DNA of 64,000 bases from Alistipes sp. (GTDB lineage Bacteria; Bacteroidota; Bacteroidia; Bacteroidales; Rikenellaceae): contig JAFYQI010000012.1 of assembly GCA_017547175.1 (NCBI GenBank), positions 1-64,000 of the forward strand, given 5' to 3'. Position 1 is the stretch's first letter; the number at the start of each line of letters is the position of its first letter. The position numbers and the translations under genes were made by a program. Positions 1 through 8,541 of this stretch are shown in pieces. Under the pieces are notes generated by a model, which was given only the letters and a program-made list of their open reading frames with translations, did not search any database and had not been told where the DNA came from.

Positions 1-1490
1 ACCCCCTCGGGAAGCGTGATACTCGCAAGGCTTGTGCAACCATAGAATGCATAGCCTCCAATCTCCGTCACACCCTCGGGAAGCGTGATGGTCGCAAGGC
101 TTGTGCAACCCAAGAATGCACCACCTCCAATCGTCGTCAAACTCTCGGGAAGCGTGATGCTCGCAAGGCTTGTGCAACCCTGGAATGCATAACGTCCAAT
201 CGTTGTCAATCCCTCGGGAAGCGTGATGCTCGCAAGGCTTATGCAATCCCGGAATGGATTGTCTCCAATCTTCGTTACCCCCTCGGGAATCGTGATGCTC
301 GCAAGGCTTGTGCAACGAGCGAATGCATCCCGTTCAATCGTCGTTACCCCCTCGGGAATCGTGATGCTCGCAAGGCTTGTGCAACTTTTGAATGCATCCC
401 GTTCAATCTTCGTTACCCCCTCGGGAATCGTGATGCTCGCAAGGCTTGTGCAATCTCGGAATGCTGCATATCCAATTGTCGTCACATCCCCCTCGAAAGT
501 GATAACACCCTTGCCGTCGGTGTAGGTGTTGGATTTAATCGCTACGCCAAAGCCATCTGTTTTATTGGGCGTAACAATGTTCCCATCGGTCGAGGTATAC
601 CAAATTTGGTTGCTCGGCACTTCGCACTTCACCGCAAATGCCGGCATGTTTTTGGTGACGTTACGCGTAAAGGTCTGCTCGTTCGATGTGCTTTTGGTGC
701 ACACCTTTCCCTCGGCATCGGTAATTGTAACCGCAAAACCCTTTTCGAAGGTGGTGGGCGGAACAACCAAATAGAAAGCGGTAGCCTCCTCCTCGGTTTG
801 GCCGATCTTAACGCCCGATCCGCAATCGAGGGTCAGCACCTGCGTCGTACCCGATGCAGCCCACGTCAGCGTCGGCTCACCGCCGTAGGTCGGGGTGATG
901 ATTGCAGCACCTGCCAACGGCTCGTTGTTGTTACCCTGCAGGGTGATCTGCGCCACCGTAACGTCATCGCCATAGAGGTTGAGCTTGAGGTAGCCGCAGA
1001 CATTTCTGAACTGTAGATAATTATCCTCCAGATTTTCGGTAACGGCCACCATCGTGTTGGCATTCAGGCCAAACGACCCCTCGGCATAGCTCTGCGTAGC
1101 GGGCAACGTGCACTCGAAAAAGCCCGACGGATCGAGCATCGTCAGCGTCGAGTGGGGATAGAGAGCGTAGTTGGCGGTAATCTTCTCGCTGGCAATAAAT
1201 TCGTCGTCCACGGAGATTTGCTTAAAACCGCCCGATAAAGCACCCGTCGCACCCGTAAAGGCGTACTCGCGGTTGTAGTTAACCTTGCGGAAGATCGTGA
1301 TCCGGTCATCGTGGGTCCAACGCATGCGTCCCATCTCATCGAGGTAGGTACGCGAGTCGGTATCCGCGCCTTCAACCGAAGCGTAAAAGATTGGTGCATC
1401 GCCGCCCGTCGGGGTATTCAACTCTTCGATACCCGACTGCGAGCAGGCCGACAAAAGGCCACAAAAGGCCAAAAAGAGCCATTTTTTCAT
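1..1490 (-). CDS. BspA-like leucine-rich-repeat lipoprotein, 3' end outside the window
   Basis: The reading frame opens at ATG 1488-1490 and stays open to base 1 (496 codons seen, no stop). Residues 1-17 form a lipoprotein signal (MKKWLFLAFCGLLSAC, lipobox LSAC), so the protein is probably an outer-membrane or surface lipoprotein. Residues about 30-330 look like the fimbrillin-like N-terminal domain common in Bacteroidetes surface proteins (SRTYLDEMGRMRW, then WTHDDRITIF). From about residue 336 there are seven 23-residue repeats of the form TTIGxxAFxxCTSLASITIPEGV, the LRR_5/BspA type, which form a solenoid used for adhesion or ligand binding. Two repeats share VTxIERDAF. The promoter is at 1663-1692. 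A second gene with the same repeats lies at the right edge. The family is clear; the ligand is unknown. Confidence 0.88.
   Translation of the reverse strand, partial: MKKWLFLAFCGLLSACSQSGIEELNTPTGGDAPIFYASVEGADTDSRTYLDEMGRMRWTHDDRITIFRKVNYNREYAFTGATGALSGGFKQISVDDEFIASEKITANYALYPHSTLTMLDPSGFFECTLPATQSYAEGSFGLNANTMVAVTENLEDNYLQFRNVCGYLKLNLYGDDVTVAQITLQGNNNEPLAGAAIITPTYGGEPTLTWAASGTTQVLTLDCGSGVKIGQTEEEATAFYLVVPPTTFEKGFAVTITDAEGKVCTKSTSNEQTFTRNVTKNMPAFAVKCEVPSNQIWYTSTDGNIVTPNKTDGFGVAIKSNTYTDGKGVITFEGDVTTIGYAAFRDCTSLASITIPEGVTKIERDAFKSCTSLASITIPEGVTTIERDAFARCTSLASITIPEGVTKIGDNPFRDCISLASITLPEGLTTIGRYAFQGCTSLASITLPESLTTIGGGAFLGCTSLATITLPEGVTEIGGYAFYGCTSLASITLPEG
1451..1470. repeat. 10-bp tandem duplication in the signal-peptide codons
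   Basis: The decamer acaaaaggcc occurs twice head to tail inside the signal-peptide coding region of the LRR lipoprotein. The unit is not a multiple of three, so losing or gaining one copy by slippage would shift the frame. Confidence 0.7.
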
Positions 1491-1662
1491 CGTATGGAGT
1501 GTTAATTGTTTACTATTACCTCGCATGGAGTTGCTTTGAACAAGGAAAAACCTTTTGATTGAGCAATTTCCAAGAATTTCAATCTGATGATATAAGCTGT
1601 TTTGCTGGTTTAAATGGGTTGTTTTGAGGGTGAAAATGGGGATTTTGAACCCTCTCGAATTA

Positions 1663-1692
1663 CAAAATTATACTTTTTTGCGGAATCTGCAA
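1663..1692 (-). promoter_or_regulatory. Bacteroidetes-type promoter for the LRR lipoprotein
   Basis: On the minus strand TTG (1690-1692) is followed after 19 nt by TAATTTTG (1663-1670), matching TTG-N19-21-TAnnTTTG. It predicts a leader of about 165 nt before the ATG at 1490. The rest of 1491-1802 holds only this promoter and the terminator of the upstream gene. Confidence 0.55.
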
Positions 1693-1702
1693 GGCGGATG
1701 TA

Positions 1703-1737
1703 TAAAAAATCCGTCGCAGCATACTGCTACAACGGAT
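1703..1737 (-). terminator. Rho-independent terminator of the pectinesterase gene
   Basis: On the minus strand ATCCGT...ACGGAT (1709-1714 with 1732-1737, inner GCAG/CTGC) forms a hairpin followed by a run of T. It lies about 65 nt after the pectinesterase stop. Confidence 0.65.
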
Positions 1738-1802
1738 CTGTTACGTGGCATGATAGCGCAAACGCGCTGCGCAATCGGTCACAGCAGACGAGGTCTGCGC
1801 CG

Positions 1803-2888
1803 CTACCAGGTGAGGTTGATTTTGGCATCAGGCATCCAATCCGACGCATATTTCGAGGGGTTGGTCTGCTTGGAGAAGATGTTCTGGAGGGTGTAGGTGG
1901 CGGCCTCCTCGTCCGTGAGTTGACGACCTCCCATTTCGCGCTTTGCAAGGCGATCTGCGGCTGCACCATCGCCCGTGCATTTATACTCGCCGAAGAGTGC
2001 GGCATCTACGCCGTCCGACATGCGACACCAAGCCGCCTGGTGGAGCTTGGCAGGCTCTTCGCAATAGAGGAATACGACGCGTGCATGCTGTTTCCACGGA
2101 CGACCCAGGTAGAAATAGGAGAACTCCTTGCCGTTGAAGTCCTTGCCCGTGATGTGCGTGAGGCGGCAACGGATGAAGTTAAAGCCAAATTTGCTGCCTG
2201 TGTGCTCGGCTGCGGCGGTGATCACGCTGCCATGACGATTGCAATGCAGCTGGCAATCTTCGCAAACCAGCACTGCATCGCCAAAGATGAAATCGACGTT
2301 GCCCTCGATGTAGCAATCTTTGCAATAGACGCGGGCCTTATTCTTGACGTAGAAGGTGTCCTGATAGCCGACCAGGCGACAGTTGTAGAACGTCGCACGA
2401 TCGTTGTACACACCGACGGCCACGGCTTGGTCACCAGAGCCAGTGTTGTTGACATGCGGGTTTTGAAAAGTGAGATTTTGGGCTTGGAAATCGGTGCCCG
2501 AGATGGTAAACGAAGCGCTGTTTTGGGTGCCTATCGTGCCACCTGCGCCGTTGGACTTGCCGGCTGAATCGTCGTATGTGAGAATGGTGGTGGCTGCATC
2601 GGCACCGATGAGCGTGACGAAAGTTTTGTTCGATGGAATCGAGAGTTTTTCGTAGTAAGTGCCTGGCTTAATGTAGATAATTTGGCGGCTTTTTTGGTTG
2701 GATTTCAGGGCGTTGATCGCCTGCTGAACGGTGGCGTAGTCACCCGATCCATCTTGTGCTACGATGTAGGTGACGTTCGCCGGGAGTGTCGGTTCGGGAT
2801 TGGGATCCGGGTAGAAAGGTTTGGTATTCTCGTCGCCACCGCAGGCGGCAAAGAACAACGTAAACAATGCAAAGAGGTAGTTTTTCAT
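1803..2888 (-). CDS. Pectinesterase (carbohydrate esterase family 8) lipoprotein
   Basis: The 361-aa product has a lipoprotein signal (LFFAAC, Cys about residue 16), a short Pro-rich linker and one CE8 domain, a right-handed beta-helix that removes methyl esters from pectin. CE8 motifs are in order: GSGDYATVQQAI near residue 47, GTYYEKL near 75, QAVAVG near 153 (oxyanion Gln), GYQDTFY near 174 (acid/base Asp), GNVDFIFG near 196 (nucleophile Asp) and LGRPWK (substrate Arg), so it looks active. Length is usual for the family. It stands alone: no SusC/SusD pair or polysaccharide lyase is adjacent, although a GH105 enzyme that acts on pectin fragments lies at 20969-22321. Confidence 0.92.
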   Translation of the reverse strand: MKNYLFALFTLFFAACGGDENTKPFYPDPNPEPTLPANVTYIVAQDGSGDYATVQQAINALKSNQKSRQIIYIKPGTYYEKLSIPSNKTFVTLIGADAATTILTYDDSAGKSNGAGGTIGTQNSASFTISGTDFQAQNLTFQNPHVNNTGSGDQAVAVGVYNDRATFYNCRLVGYQDTFYVKNKARVYCKDCYIEGNVDFIFGDAVLVCEDCQLHCNRHGSVITAAAEHTGSKFGFNFIRCRLTHITGKDFNGKEFSYFYLGRPWKQHARVVFLYCEEPAKLHQAAWCRMSDGVDAALFGEYKCTGDGAAADRLAKREMGGRQLTDEEAATYTLQNIFSKQTNPSKYASDWMPDAKINLTW

Positions 2889-2912
2889 GGATGTTGTGTT
2901 TCGTTATATAGA

Positions 2913-2920
2913 CAAATATA
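2913..2920 (-). promoter_or_regulatory. -7 box of the pectinesterase gene
   Basis: TATATTTG on the minus strand, about 25 nt upstream of the ATG, matches TAnnTTTG. No good -33 TTG is at the expected distance. Confidence 0.45.
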
Positions 2921-2950
2921 GCTCTTTTTTGTGACAATCATCTGCGTGCG

Positions 2951-2981
2951 TTGATTATTGTGGAAAAAATGCTTACCTTTG
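2951..2981 (+). promoter_or_regulatory. Promoter of obgE
   Basis: TTG (2951-2953), 20 nt, then TACCTTTG (2974-2981): a full match to the Bacteroidetes housekeeping promoter, 19 nt before the obgE ATG. Confidence 0.7.
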
Positions 2982-3000
2982 CTCTTCAAAATCAACGTAT

Positions 3001-4017
3001 ATGGCAGGATCGAATTTTGTAGATTACGTAAAGATATTTGCCCGCTCGGGTCATGGTGGAGCAGGCTCGGCGCATTTCCGCCGCGAAAAGTTTGTTGCCT
3101 TTGGCGGTCCCGATGGTGGTGATGGCGGCAAAGGTGGTAGCATTATTCTGCAAGGTGATCGCCAATATTGGACGCTGATTCACCTGAAATACCAGCGCCA
3201 CCAGTTTGCTGAGGATGGCGAGTGTGGCTCGGGTGCACGTGCTTCGGGTAAGAATGCCAAGGATATTATCATCCCCGTACCACTGGGCACGGTGGCTAAG
3301 CGTTTGGTTGAGAATGAGGAGACCGGCGAAACGGAACTCGTTCCGGTAGGTGAGGTGACCGAGCATGGTGAGCAGCTTGTACTGTTGCACGGTGGCCGTG
3401 GTGGTTTGGGTAACTGGCACTTCAAGAGCGCTACGAACCAGACTCCGCGCTATGCCCAGCCGGGCGAGGAGGGCGACGAGGGTGCCTTTATCCTTGAGCT
3501 GAAGGTGCTGGCAGATGTAGGTCTGGTAGGTTTTCCCAATGCCGGAAAATCGACCTTGCTATCGGTGGTTTCGGCGGCTAAGCCCAAGATTGCCAACTAT
3601 GCCTTTACCACGCTTGAGCCTAACCTTGGTATTGTCGAGGTGCGTGACGGTAAGTCGTTTGTGATGGCCGATATTCCGGGTATTATTGAGGGTGCACATG
3701 AGGGTAAGGGTCTCGGTACCCGATTCTTGCGCCACATTGAGCGTAACTCAGTGTTGCTTTTTATGGTGCCTGCCGATTCGGATGACATCAAAAAAGATTA
3801 CGAGATTCTGCTCGGCGAGTTGACGCAATATAATCCTGAACTACTCGACAAGCAACGACTGTTGGCTGTGACAAAGTGTGATATGTTGGACGAGGATCTG
3901 ATTGAAGAGATGAAATCGGAGTTGCCTGAAGGCGTTCCGTCGGTCTTTATCTCATCGGTAGCAGGTCTTAATATTCAGCGACTGAAGGACATGCTTTGGT
4001 CGGCTCTGCAAGAATAG
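3001..4017 (+). CDS. obgE: Obg family ribosome-assembly GTPase
   Basis: The 338-aa protein has the Gly-rich Obg fold at residues 1-158 ([21 protein letters not shown]) and a GTPase domain at 160-330 with P-loop GFPNAGKST, switch DIPGIIEGA and specificity motif TKCD. Obg proteins act in late 50S ribosome assembly and in the stringent response. The C-terminal OCT extension found in some Obg proteins is absent. The last 50 bp are overlapped on the opposite strand by the end of the DUF5689 gene. The start is fixed by a strong promoter 19 nt upstream. Confidence 0.96.
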   Translation: MAGSNFVDYVKIFARSGHGGAGSAHFRREKFVAFGGPDGGDGGKGGSIILQGDRQYWTLIHLKYQRHQFAEDGECGSGARASGKNAKDIIIPVPLGTVAKRLVENEETGETELVPVGEVTEHGEQLVLLHGGRGGLGNWHFKSATNQTPRYAQPGEEGDEGAFILELKVLADVGLVGFPNAGKSTLLSVVSAAKPKIANYAFTTLEPNLGIVEVRDGKSFVMADIPGIIEGAHEGKGLGTRFLRHIERNSVLLFMVPADSDDIKKDYEILLGELTQYNPELLDKQRLLAVTKCDMLDEDLIEEMKSELPEGVPSVFISSVAGLNIQRLKDMLWSALQE

Positions 4018-4795
4018 TATCCACGAAATCAATACCGTAATTCACGATTCGAAGTACGGTTCGGTTGTTGAAACAATCGACAATTCCATAAAGCGAGCCT
4101 TTGCCATTGGGTAGAGGCTCGTCTGCATAGGTGGCAGTACCAAGTATGCTGACAATGCCGGTTTTTCCCTCCTTGTCGACGATCGGGTGTTCTGTGCGGT
4201 AGTAGGCGGCCTCTTCGGTCGCAGGTACAGCACACCACGCAAGGTGAGAGGCTGCCTCGGGAAAAGAAACATCGCGTATGCAGACGTAGCGATCTGTCAG
4301 TGTTGCGGTAAGCTCATCGAGTGTTATCGTGCGAGGGGTCGGCTCTGTGATGATTCCTTGGCGAGGTTGAAGGTAGCGATCAAAGAGGGCTTCTGTGATA
4401 CCAAAGCGTTGATACGGATCTTGCGTATCACCCAATTCAATTCGTCCACCTACGTTGCGTAATGTGAGTCCATTGCAATGAATATATAGCGTTGTTCCAA
4501 TGGGGTAGCGACGGTGCAGATCTGTAGCGATAAGGGCTATCTGAATACCGCCCGATTGGTCTTCGACGACGATGCGATGGTGCCACTCGCCAAATCGATC
4601 GTTTGCTGTTACTATACCCTCAATGATCACATTTTGGCGTATGGTAGTCTGCTCTTGATCGCACATTGCTTTTAGGTAGGCGATGGAGTATAATCCATGT
4701 TCGATTGGGTCGTCAAAACCGATCGAAGAGGATTGGTTACACGCTGTGCTGATCAGCATGACCAGCAATAGACTAATTTTTGAAATCTGCTTCAT
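3968..4795 (-). CDS. DUF5689-type lipoprotein (second of a pair)
   Basis: The 275-aa protein has a lipoprotein signal ([10 protein letters not shown]), then a region resembling DUF5689, an OB-fold-like domain of Bacteroidetes envelope proteins: [30 protein letters not shown] and [15 protein letters not shown] second half ([20 protein letters not shown]) continues the same pattern. The function of the family is unknown. The start overlaps the end of the upstream paralogue by 23 bp, so the two are probably translationally coupled. The 3' end runs 50 bp into the end of obgE on the other strand, so its last residues are encoded antisense to obgE. Confidence 0.8.
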   Translation of the reverse strand: MKQISKISLLLVMLISTACNQSSSIGFDDPIEHGLYSIAYLKAMCDQEQTTIRQNVIIEGIVTANDRFGEWHHRIVVEDQSGGIQIALIATDLHRRYPIGTTLYIHCNGLTLRNVGGRIELGDTQDPYQRFGITEALFDRYLQPRQGIITEPTPRTITLDELTATLTDRYVCIRDVSFPEAASHLAWCAVPATEEAAYYRTEHPIVDKEGKTGIVSILGTATYADEPLPNGKGSLYGIVDCFNNRTVLRIVNYGIDFVDTILAEPTKACPSVAEY

Positions 4796-5564
4796 CGCGT
4801 AGTTTGATCGAGTATCGTCCGGCGCCGGCCGCGTCGTACTGTAAGATGCCGATTAGCTTTCTTTCGCCACTTGGAATAGGCTCTTCGGCAAAGTCGGCAT
4901 AGGTGCGAACATAGGTATAGATAATACCTCCTTCACGATCCGTAAATCGCCGATATCCTTGCCAACAATTAGGCTCGATAATCCCTTCGCTGTTGCTTTC
5001 GGGTAGGTAGCGTAAACCCTCGATGCACACCAGACGGCCGCATAACGCCGGGGTCAGTTGGTCGAGTGAAACAGTAATCGGAATCAATTCTCCGAGCGGT
5101 GCAGATGCGCGTACCACATGTTGATCAAGTGCGACTTTGGATCCGAGGTAATCAACTGCGTAATAGCTGCCTGCATTTGGCTTGCTACCGATTTGCAGAA
5201 TTCCGTAGCGACGTGCGGCTACCAATCCTTGTAGGCGTATGTAGAGTTTCGAGCCGATAGGATAGTCGTTGTAGAGTCGCTCCTGTCCGGCCATTAGTTC
5301 GATGGCGGCTCCATCCGCTTCGAGAATGATGGAGCGATAGAAATTCCGTGCTTGATCCGACGACGTGACACGTCCTGCCACAACGATATCCTCTTCAAAG
5401 TGCAGCACCTCATCATCGATGACCGACTTGTTCAGATTAGCCAGTGTGGTTGAAGTGGCCAGCTCTTCGCCCGTGATGGGGGTGTCGGAAAATTGGGTGC
5501 TGCACTCCGAAACTAACAAGGATGCTATTGGGAGCAGTAACCAGTGTCGCACACGGAATCGCAT
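4773..5564 (-). CDS. DUF5689-type lipoprotein (first of a pair)
   Basis: The 263-aa product has an N-terminal signal (LLLPIASLLVSEC, a weak lipobox with Glu before Cys), then the same layout as its downstream neighbour: DIVVAGRVTSSDQARNFY, SIILEADGAAIELMAG, YPIGSKLYIRLQGL, and later ITVSLDQLTPALCGRLVCI. It is a diverged tandem duplicate of the next gene and heads a two-gene operon. Such proteins in Bacteroidetes are predicted to be surface-exposed or periplasmic; no activity is known. The -7 box is at 5603-5610. Confidence 0.78.
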   Translation of the reverse strand: MRFRVRHWLLLPIASLLVSECSTQFSDTPITGEELATSTTLANLNKSVIDDEVLHFEEDIVVAGRVTSSDQARNFYRSIILEADGAAIELMAGQERLYNDYPIGSKLYIRLQGLVAARRYGILQIGSKPNAGSYYAVDYLGSKVALDQHVVRASAPLGELIPITVSLDQLTPALCGRLVCIEGLRYLPESNSEGIIEPNCWQGYRRFTDREGGIIYTYVRTYADFAEEPIPSGERKLIGILQYDAAGAGRYSIKLRDEADFKN

Positions 5565-5602
5565 GGAGTATAGAATTATCCGTAATTAATAGAAATATCA
5601 CA

Positions 5603-5610
5603 CAAAGATA
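5603..5610 (-). promoter_or_regulatory. -7 box of the DUF5689 operon
   Basis: TATCTTTG on the minus strand 38 nt upstream of the ATG; it is divergent from the mscS -7 box. Confidence 0.5.
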
Positions 5611-5632
5611 AAAAACTTCTCTTTTTTTTAGC

Positions 5633-5640
5633 TATTTTTG
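5633..5640 (+). promoter_or_regulatory. -7 box of the mscS operon
   Basis: TATTTTTG fits TAnnTTTG and lies 25 nt before the ATG at 5666. No clear -33 element. Confidence 0.45.
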
Positions 5641-5665
5641 CGCTGGAAAAAAGTTTGACCAAGTG

Positions 5666-6589
5666 ATGTTACCACTTTATACACAAACTGAGGCAACCGA
5701 GCCATTGATGTTGCCTGATAGCATACAACGACAAAAATTTGCAGAAGCAGTCGACCGATTGATGAACCTTGATGTGCAGGAGGTGATGAACGGTCTGACC
5801 GAGCAGATTATTTGGATTGCGGTAAAGTGTGTCGTGGCTTTATTGTTCTATTTAGTAGGACGTTGGATGATTCGTCGCCTAATGCGTTTGTTGGATCATC
5901 TGTTTGAAAAAAAAGGCGTCGATGACACACTGCGCCCCTTTATTCGCAACACGGCCAGCATCCTGTTGATTATAGTTCTTATCTTAATAGTGGTGCAGAC
6001 CCTCGGTGTGAATGTCACCTCGCTTATTGCAATTTTCTCGGCTGCAACATTGGCTATCGGTATGGCTTTGAGTGGTACGGCCCAAAACTTTGCCGGTGGT
6101 GTGATGATTCTGTTCGTGAAGCCCTATCGAGTTGGTGACTACATTACGGCTCAGGGCCAATCGGGTACGGTACAGGAGATCAAACTCTTCTCAACGGTCA
6201 TTACGACTGTTGATAATCAAACGATTTACATTCCCAATAATGTCATTGCGACAGGTATCATCGATAACTATTCGACTGCAACGACGCGTCGTAACGATTG
6301 GTCGATAGCCCTTGCCTATGGTGATGATGTGGAGACGGCTCGTCGGGTGATTATCGCACTTTTTGAGGCAGATACACGCATCTTGAAGGAGCCTGCTCCG
6401 GTCGTATGGGTCAGTGCATTGGATAATAGTTGTGTGCGCCTAACGGTACGTGCCTGGGTACAGAATTCAGATCTTTGGGATGTGTTCTTCGAGTACAACG
6501 AACGTTTCTACGTAGAGTTGCCGAAGGCCGGTTTGCACTTCCCATTCCCTCAATTGGATATACATGTTAAAAACGATAAAAACGCTTAA
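5666..6589 (+). CDS. MscS family mechanosensitive ion channel
   Basis: The 307-aa protein has three hydrophobic segments (about residues 45-70, 90-115 and 117-145), then the MscS beta and alpha/beta domains. The pore helix is seen in IFSAATLAIGMALSGTAQNFAGG and the hallmark of the beta domain in KPYRVGDYI. MscS channels open under membrane tension to release solutes on hypo-osmotic shock. GTG at 5663 and ATG at 5666 are both possible; ATG is preferred. Length is normal. The DUF5606 gene follows 3 nt later in the same operon. Confidence 0.92.
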   Translation: MLPLYTQTEATEPLMLPDSIQRQKFAEAVDRLMNLDVQEVMNGLTEQIIWIAVKCVVALLFYLVGRWMIRRLMRLLDHLFEKKGVDDTLRPFIRNTASILLIIVLILIVVQTLGVNVTSLIAIFSAATLAIGMALSGTAQNFAGGVMILFVKPYRVGDYITAQGQSGTVQEIKLFSTVITTVDNQTIYIPNNVIATGIIDNYSTATTRRNDWSIALAYGDDVETARRVIIALFEADTRILKEPAPVVWVSALDNSCVRLTVRAWVQNSDLWDVFFEYNERFYVELPKAGLHFPFPQLDIHVKNDKNA

Positions 6590-6592
6590 ATT

Positions 6593-7000
6593 ATGGAATT
6601 GAAAGAGATTTTGGCCATTTCGGGCCAGCCCGGACTTTTTAAATATGTCGCTCAGTCGCAGCGCGGCGTGATTGTCGAGTCGTTGCTCGATGGCAAGCGC
6701 ATGAATGCTTCGGCCACTTCGCGTGTGAGTGCTTTGACCGAGATTTCGATGTTTACCGAGGGTGAGGATATTGCACTTGCCGATGTCTTTACGCGCATCT
6801 ATGCCGCAACTGAGGGTAAGGAGGCGATCAGCCATAAGGCTTCGGCTGCCGAGTTGCAGGCTGCGTTTGCCGAGGTGTTGCCCGAGTATGACCGTGATCG
6901 AGTTCATGTTTCGGACATCAAGAAGTGCTTCTCGTGGTTCAATATCCTCGTGAAGGCCGGCTTTACGAAGTTTGAGCTTCCGACTGAGGACGAGGAGTAG
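6593..7000 (+). CDS. DUF5606 family protein
   Basis: The 135-aa protein begins MELKEILAISGQPGLFKYV, the signature start of DUF5606, a small soluble family restricted to Bacteroidetes. SGQPGL and RGVIVESLLDGKR suggest an SH3-like N-terminal half; the C-terminal half is helical (DRDRVHVSDIKKCFSWFN). The function is unknown. It starts 3 nt after mscS and the pair ends at a strong terminator, so it is co-transcribed with the channel. Confidence 0.85.
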   Translation: MELKEILAISGQPGLFKYVAQSQRGVIVESLLDGKRMNASATSRVSALTEISMFTEGEDIALADVFTRIYAATEGKEAISHKASAAELQAAFAEVLPEYDRDRVHVSDIKKCFSWFNILVKAGFTKFELPTEDEE

Positions 7001-7041
7001 TCGGCAGGGGTCGAGTAATCGGCTGTTGCAGTATTGTTTAT

Positions 7042-7094
7042 AAGCGAGTCTTACCGTGCCGAATGGTTACGGAAGACTCGCTTTGTTGTTGTTT
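7042..7094 (+). terminator. Rho-independent terminator of the mscS-DUF5606 operon
   Basis: AGCGAGTCTT (7043-7052) pairs with AAGACTCGCT (7073-7082), with inner CCGT/ACGG, followed by TTGTTGTTGTTTTA. It shows that the next gene starts downstream of 7094. Confidence 0.8.
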
Positions 7095-7150
7095 TATGGT
7101 ACGAATATTGTGAAAGCGGTGGGGTAGTAATTACCAAAAACAACAGAGAC

Positions 7151-7981
7151 GTGAAAAAGTTTATTACCCTTTCTATGACCCTCGTGGGTGTTGCCTGGAT
7201 GCAGGTCGTCGAGGCACAAAACTCACTAGTGCACGCCGATTCGGTACTTTTGTCCGATCGAATCGAGGGCGATTATGAGGTGCGTCGCTATCAGGTTTCA
7301 ACACCGATGGAGGCTGATTATGCGTTGCATTATGCCATCAGTAGTGCTACACTGAATCCAAAAATGGGGGAGAATCCCCTTGAACTCGACAACCTGAAAA
7401 TGCTGATGAATCACTTCCAGGATACACTCCATCAGGTAGAACAGATTCACATTACGGGTTATGCTTCACCCGATGGTCCTGATCTGTTGAATGATCGACT
7501 GGCCAAGCAACGTGCTGAGAATGTGAAGGGCTATGTGGGTGAGCATTATGCGACTTCGCAGAACTGCCCTATAGTTCTTACCTCAGCTATTGCACCCTGG
7601 AGTGCCGTGCGGGAGAAGTTGGCGGCATCCAAAGTCGAAGGGCGTGATGAGGCACTGAAAATAATTGACAGTAGCCACACTTCGGCCGAGAAACAGCAAG
7701 CGCTGAAGGCGATGCCTGCCGTGTGGGCATTCTTGGCGCGTGAGGCATTACCTCCATTACGTCGTGTAGAGGTCGATGTTAATTATAAACAGCGTGCTGT
7801 GGTGACAACACGTGTGGCTATACCCCCCAAGCTGGCACCTAAGCCGACGCCTACAATTACACCACAACCTGAACCAGTAGCCACGCATGCCAAAGTTCAA
7901 GACCCTTGTTGTGAAGAGCTGCTTCGCAGTGAAACGCTTGGGATTATTGTTGCGATGCCTACAAGTGCAGTGGATTATTGA
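7151..7981 (+). CDS. Exported OmpA-like envelope protein
   Basis: The GTG at 7151 is chosen because it opens a signal peptide (KKFITLSMTLVGVAWMQVVEAQ) after the terminator at 7042-7094; an upstream in-frame start at 7034 would lie in the terminator. The 276-aa product carries an OmpA-like peptidoglycan-binding motif near residues 100-130 (ITGYASPDGPDLLNDRLAKQ then RAENVKGYV). A Pro-rich linker (PPKLAPKPTPTITPQPEP) and a short tail with CC follow. Similar Bacteroidetes proteins usually continue into a beta-barrel such as DUF3575; here the protein stops after the linker, so it may be a truncated or periplasm-only version. Substrate and partners are unknown. Confidence 0.72.
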   Translation: MKKFITLSMTLVGVAWMQVVEAQNSLVHADSVLLSDRIEGDYEVRRYQVSTPMEADYALHYAISSATLNPKMGENPLELDNLKMLMNHFQDTLHQVEQIHITGYASPDGPDLLNDRLAKQRAENVKGYVGEHYATSQNCPIVLTSAIAPWSAVREKLAASKVEGRDEALKIIDSSHTSAEKQQALKAMPAVWAFLAREALPPLRRVEVDVNYKQRAVVTTRVAIPPKLAPKPTPTITPQPEPVATHAKVQDPCCEELLRSETLGIIVAMPTSAVDY

Positions 7982-7988
7982 TAAATAG

Positions 7989-8019
7989 TTTGGATTTTAG
8001 AAAGAATTTCTTATATTTG
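7989..8019 (+). promoter_or_regulatory. Promoter of the 95-aa protein gene
   Basis: TTTG (7989-7992), 19 nt, TATATTTG (8012-8019): a full consensus match 32 nt upstream of the ATG. Confidence 0.7.
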
Positions 8020-8051
8020 CATGATAGAAACACTTAAAATACAAAAATATC

Positions 8052-8339
8052 ATGGCAAATTTAAGAGTACTCAAGAAGCAGATTGATTACTGCTTGGAGG
8101 AGGTCGTTTTCGACTGCGATATGGCTATCTGCTTCCAGCCCTCGAAGGAGGAGGAGATCATGAACCTGATGCAGGAGGCTGTGGAGATGCGCAACGCATT
8201 CTTCGCTAAGGCAATGAATCCGGCCGAGCCCCACAACAAGTCGCTCGTTCGCAAGCACTATGCTGCGTTGCGTCGCGAGATTGGTGAGGGCTTTGGTGAG
8301 TTGTTTGAGAAGTTGTCGGCTATCAACGAGGCCAAATAA
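8052..8339 (+). CDS. Small conserved Bacteroidales protein, function unknown
   Basis: The 95-aa protein (MANLRVLKKQIDYCLEEVVF) is soluble and mostly helical, with two Cys in the first 30 residues (DYC and FDCDMAIC) and a basic central part (KSLVRKHYAALRREIGEG). I recognise it as a conserved short hypothetical of the order but know no function. It is monocistronic, with a consensus promoter and a terminator, and its Ala/Lys/Glu-rich codon use suggests good expression. Confidence 0.75.
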   Translation: MANLRVLKKQIDYCLEEVVFDCDMAICFQPSKEEEIMNLMQEAVEMRNAFFAKAMNPAEPHNKSLVRKHYAALRREIGEGFGELFEKLSAINEAK

Positions 8340-8478
8340 GTAGAAAATCACTTCTCGCGGGTGATTCTGTGTTACGCTCGGATCGAGAAATCCTCACATA
8401 CGCGTAGTATGCTCCGGTTTCGCGCTCCATGCAAGCCTTGCACTCCTCACGCGATAAGCAATTTTCTGGTATTACAAC

Positions 8479-8510
8479 AAAGGAGGGTCCTGTGCCCTCC
8501 TTTTTCTTTA
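8479..8510. terminator. Bidirectional terminator between the 95-aa gene and znuC
   Basis: AGGAGGG (8481-8487) pairs with CCCTCCT (8495-8501), followed by TTTTCTTTA on the plus strand and by TTTGTTG on the minus strand. Confidence 0.75.
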
Positions 8511-8541
8511 TTGCTTTTAACGCCCTTTATCCGTTGTTGTG

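Noticed and set aside
1614..2567. 317-codon plus-strand ORF antisense to the pectinesterase
   Set aside because: It mirrors a clear CE8 gene and has no family features; it is a shadow of the coding strand.
7034..7150. Longer N-terminus for the OmpA-like protein
   Set aside because: It would start within the terminator of the upstream operon and precede the signal peptide by 39 residues.
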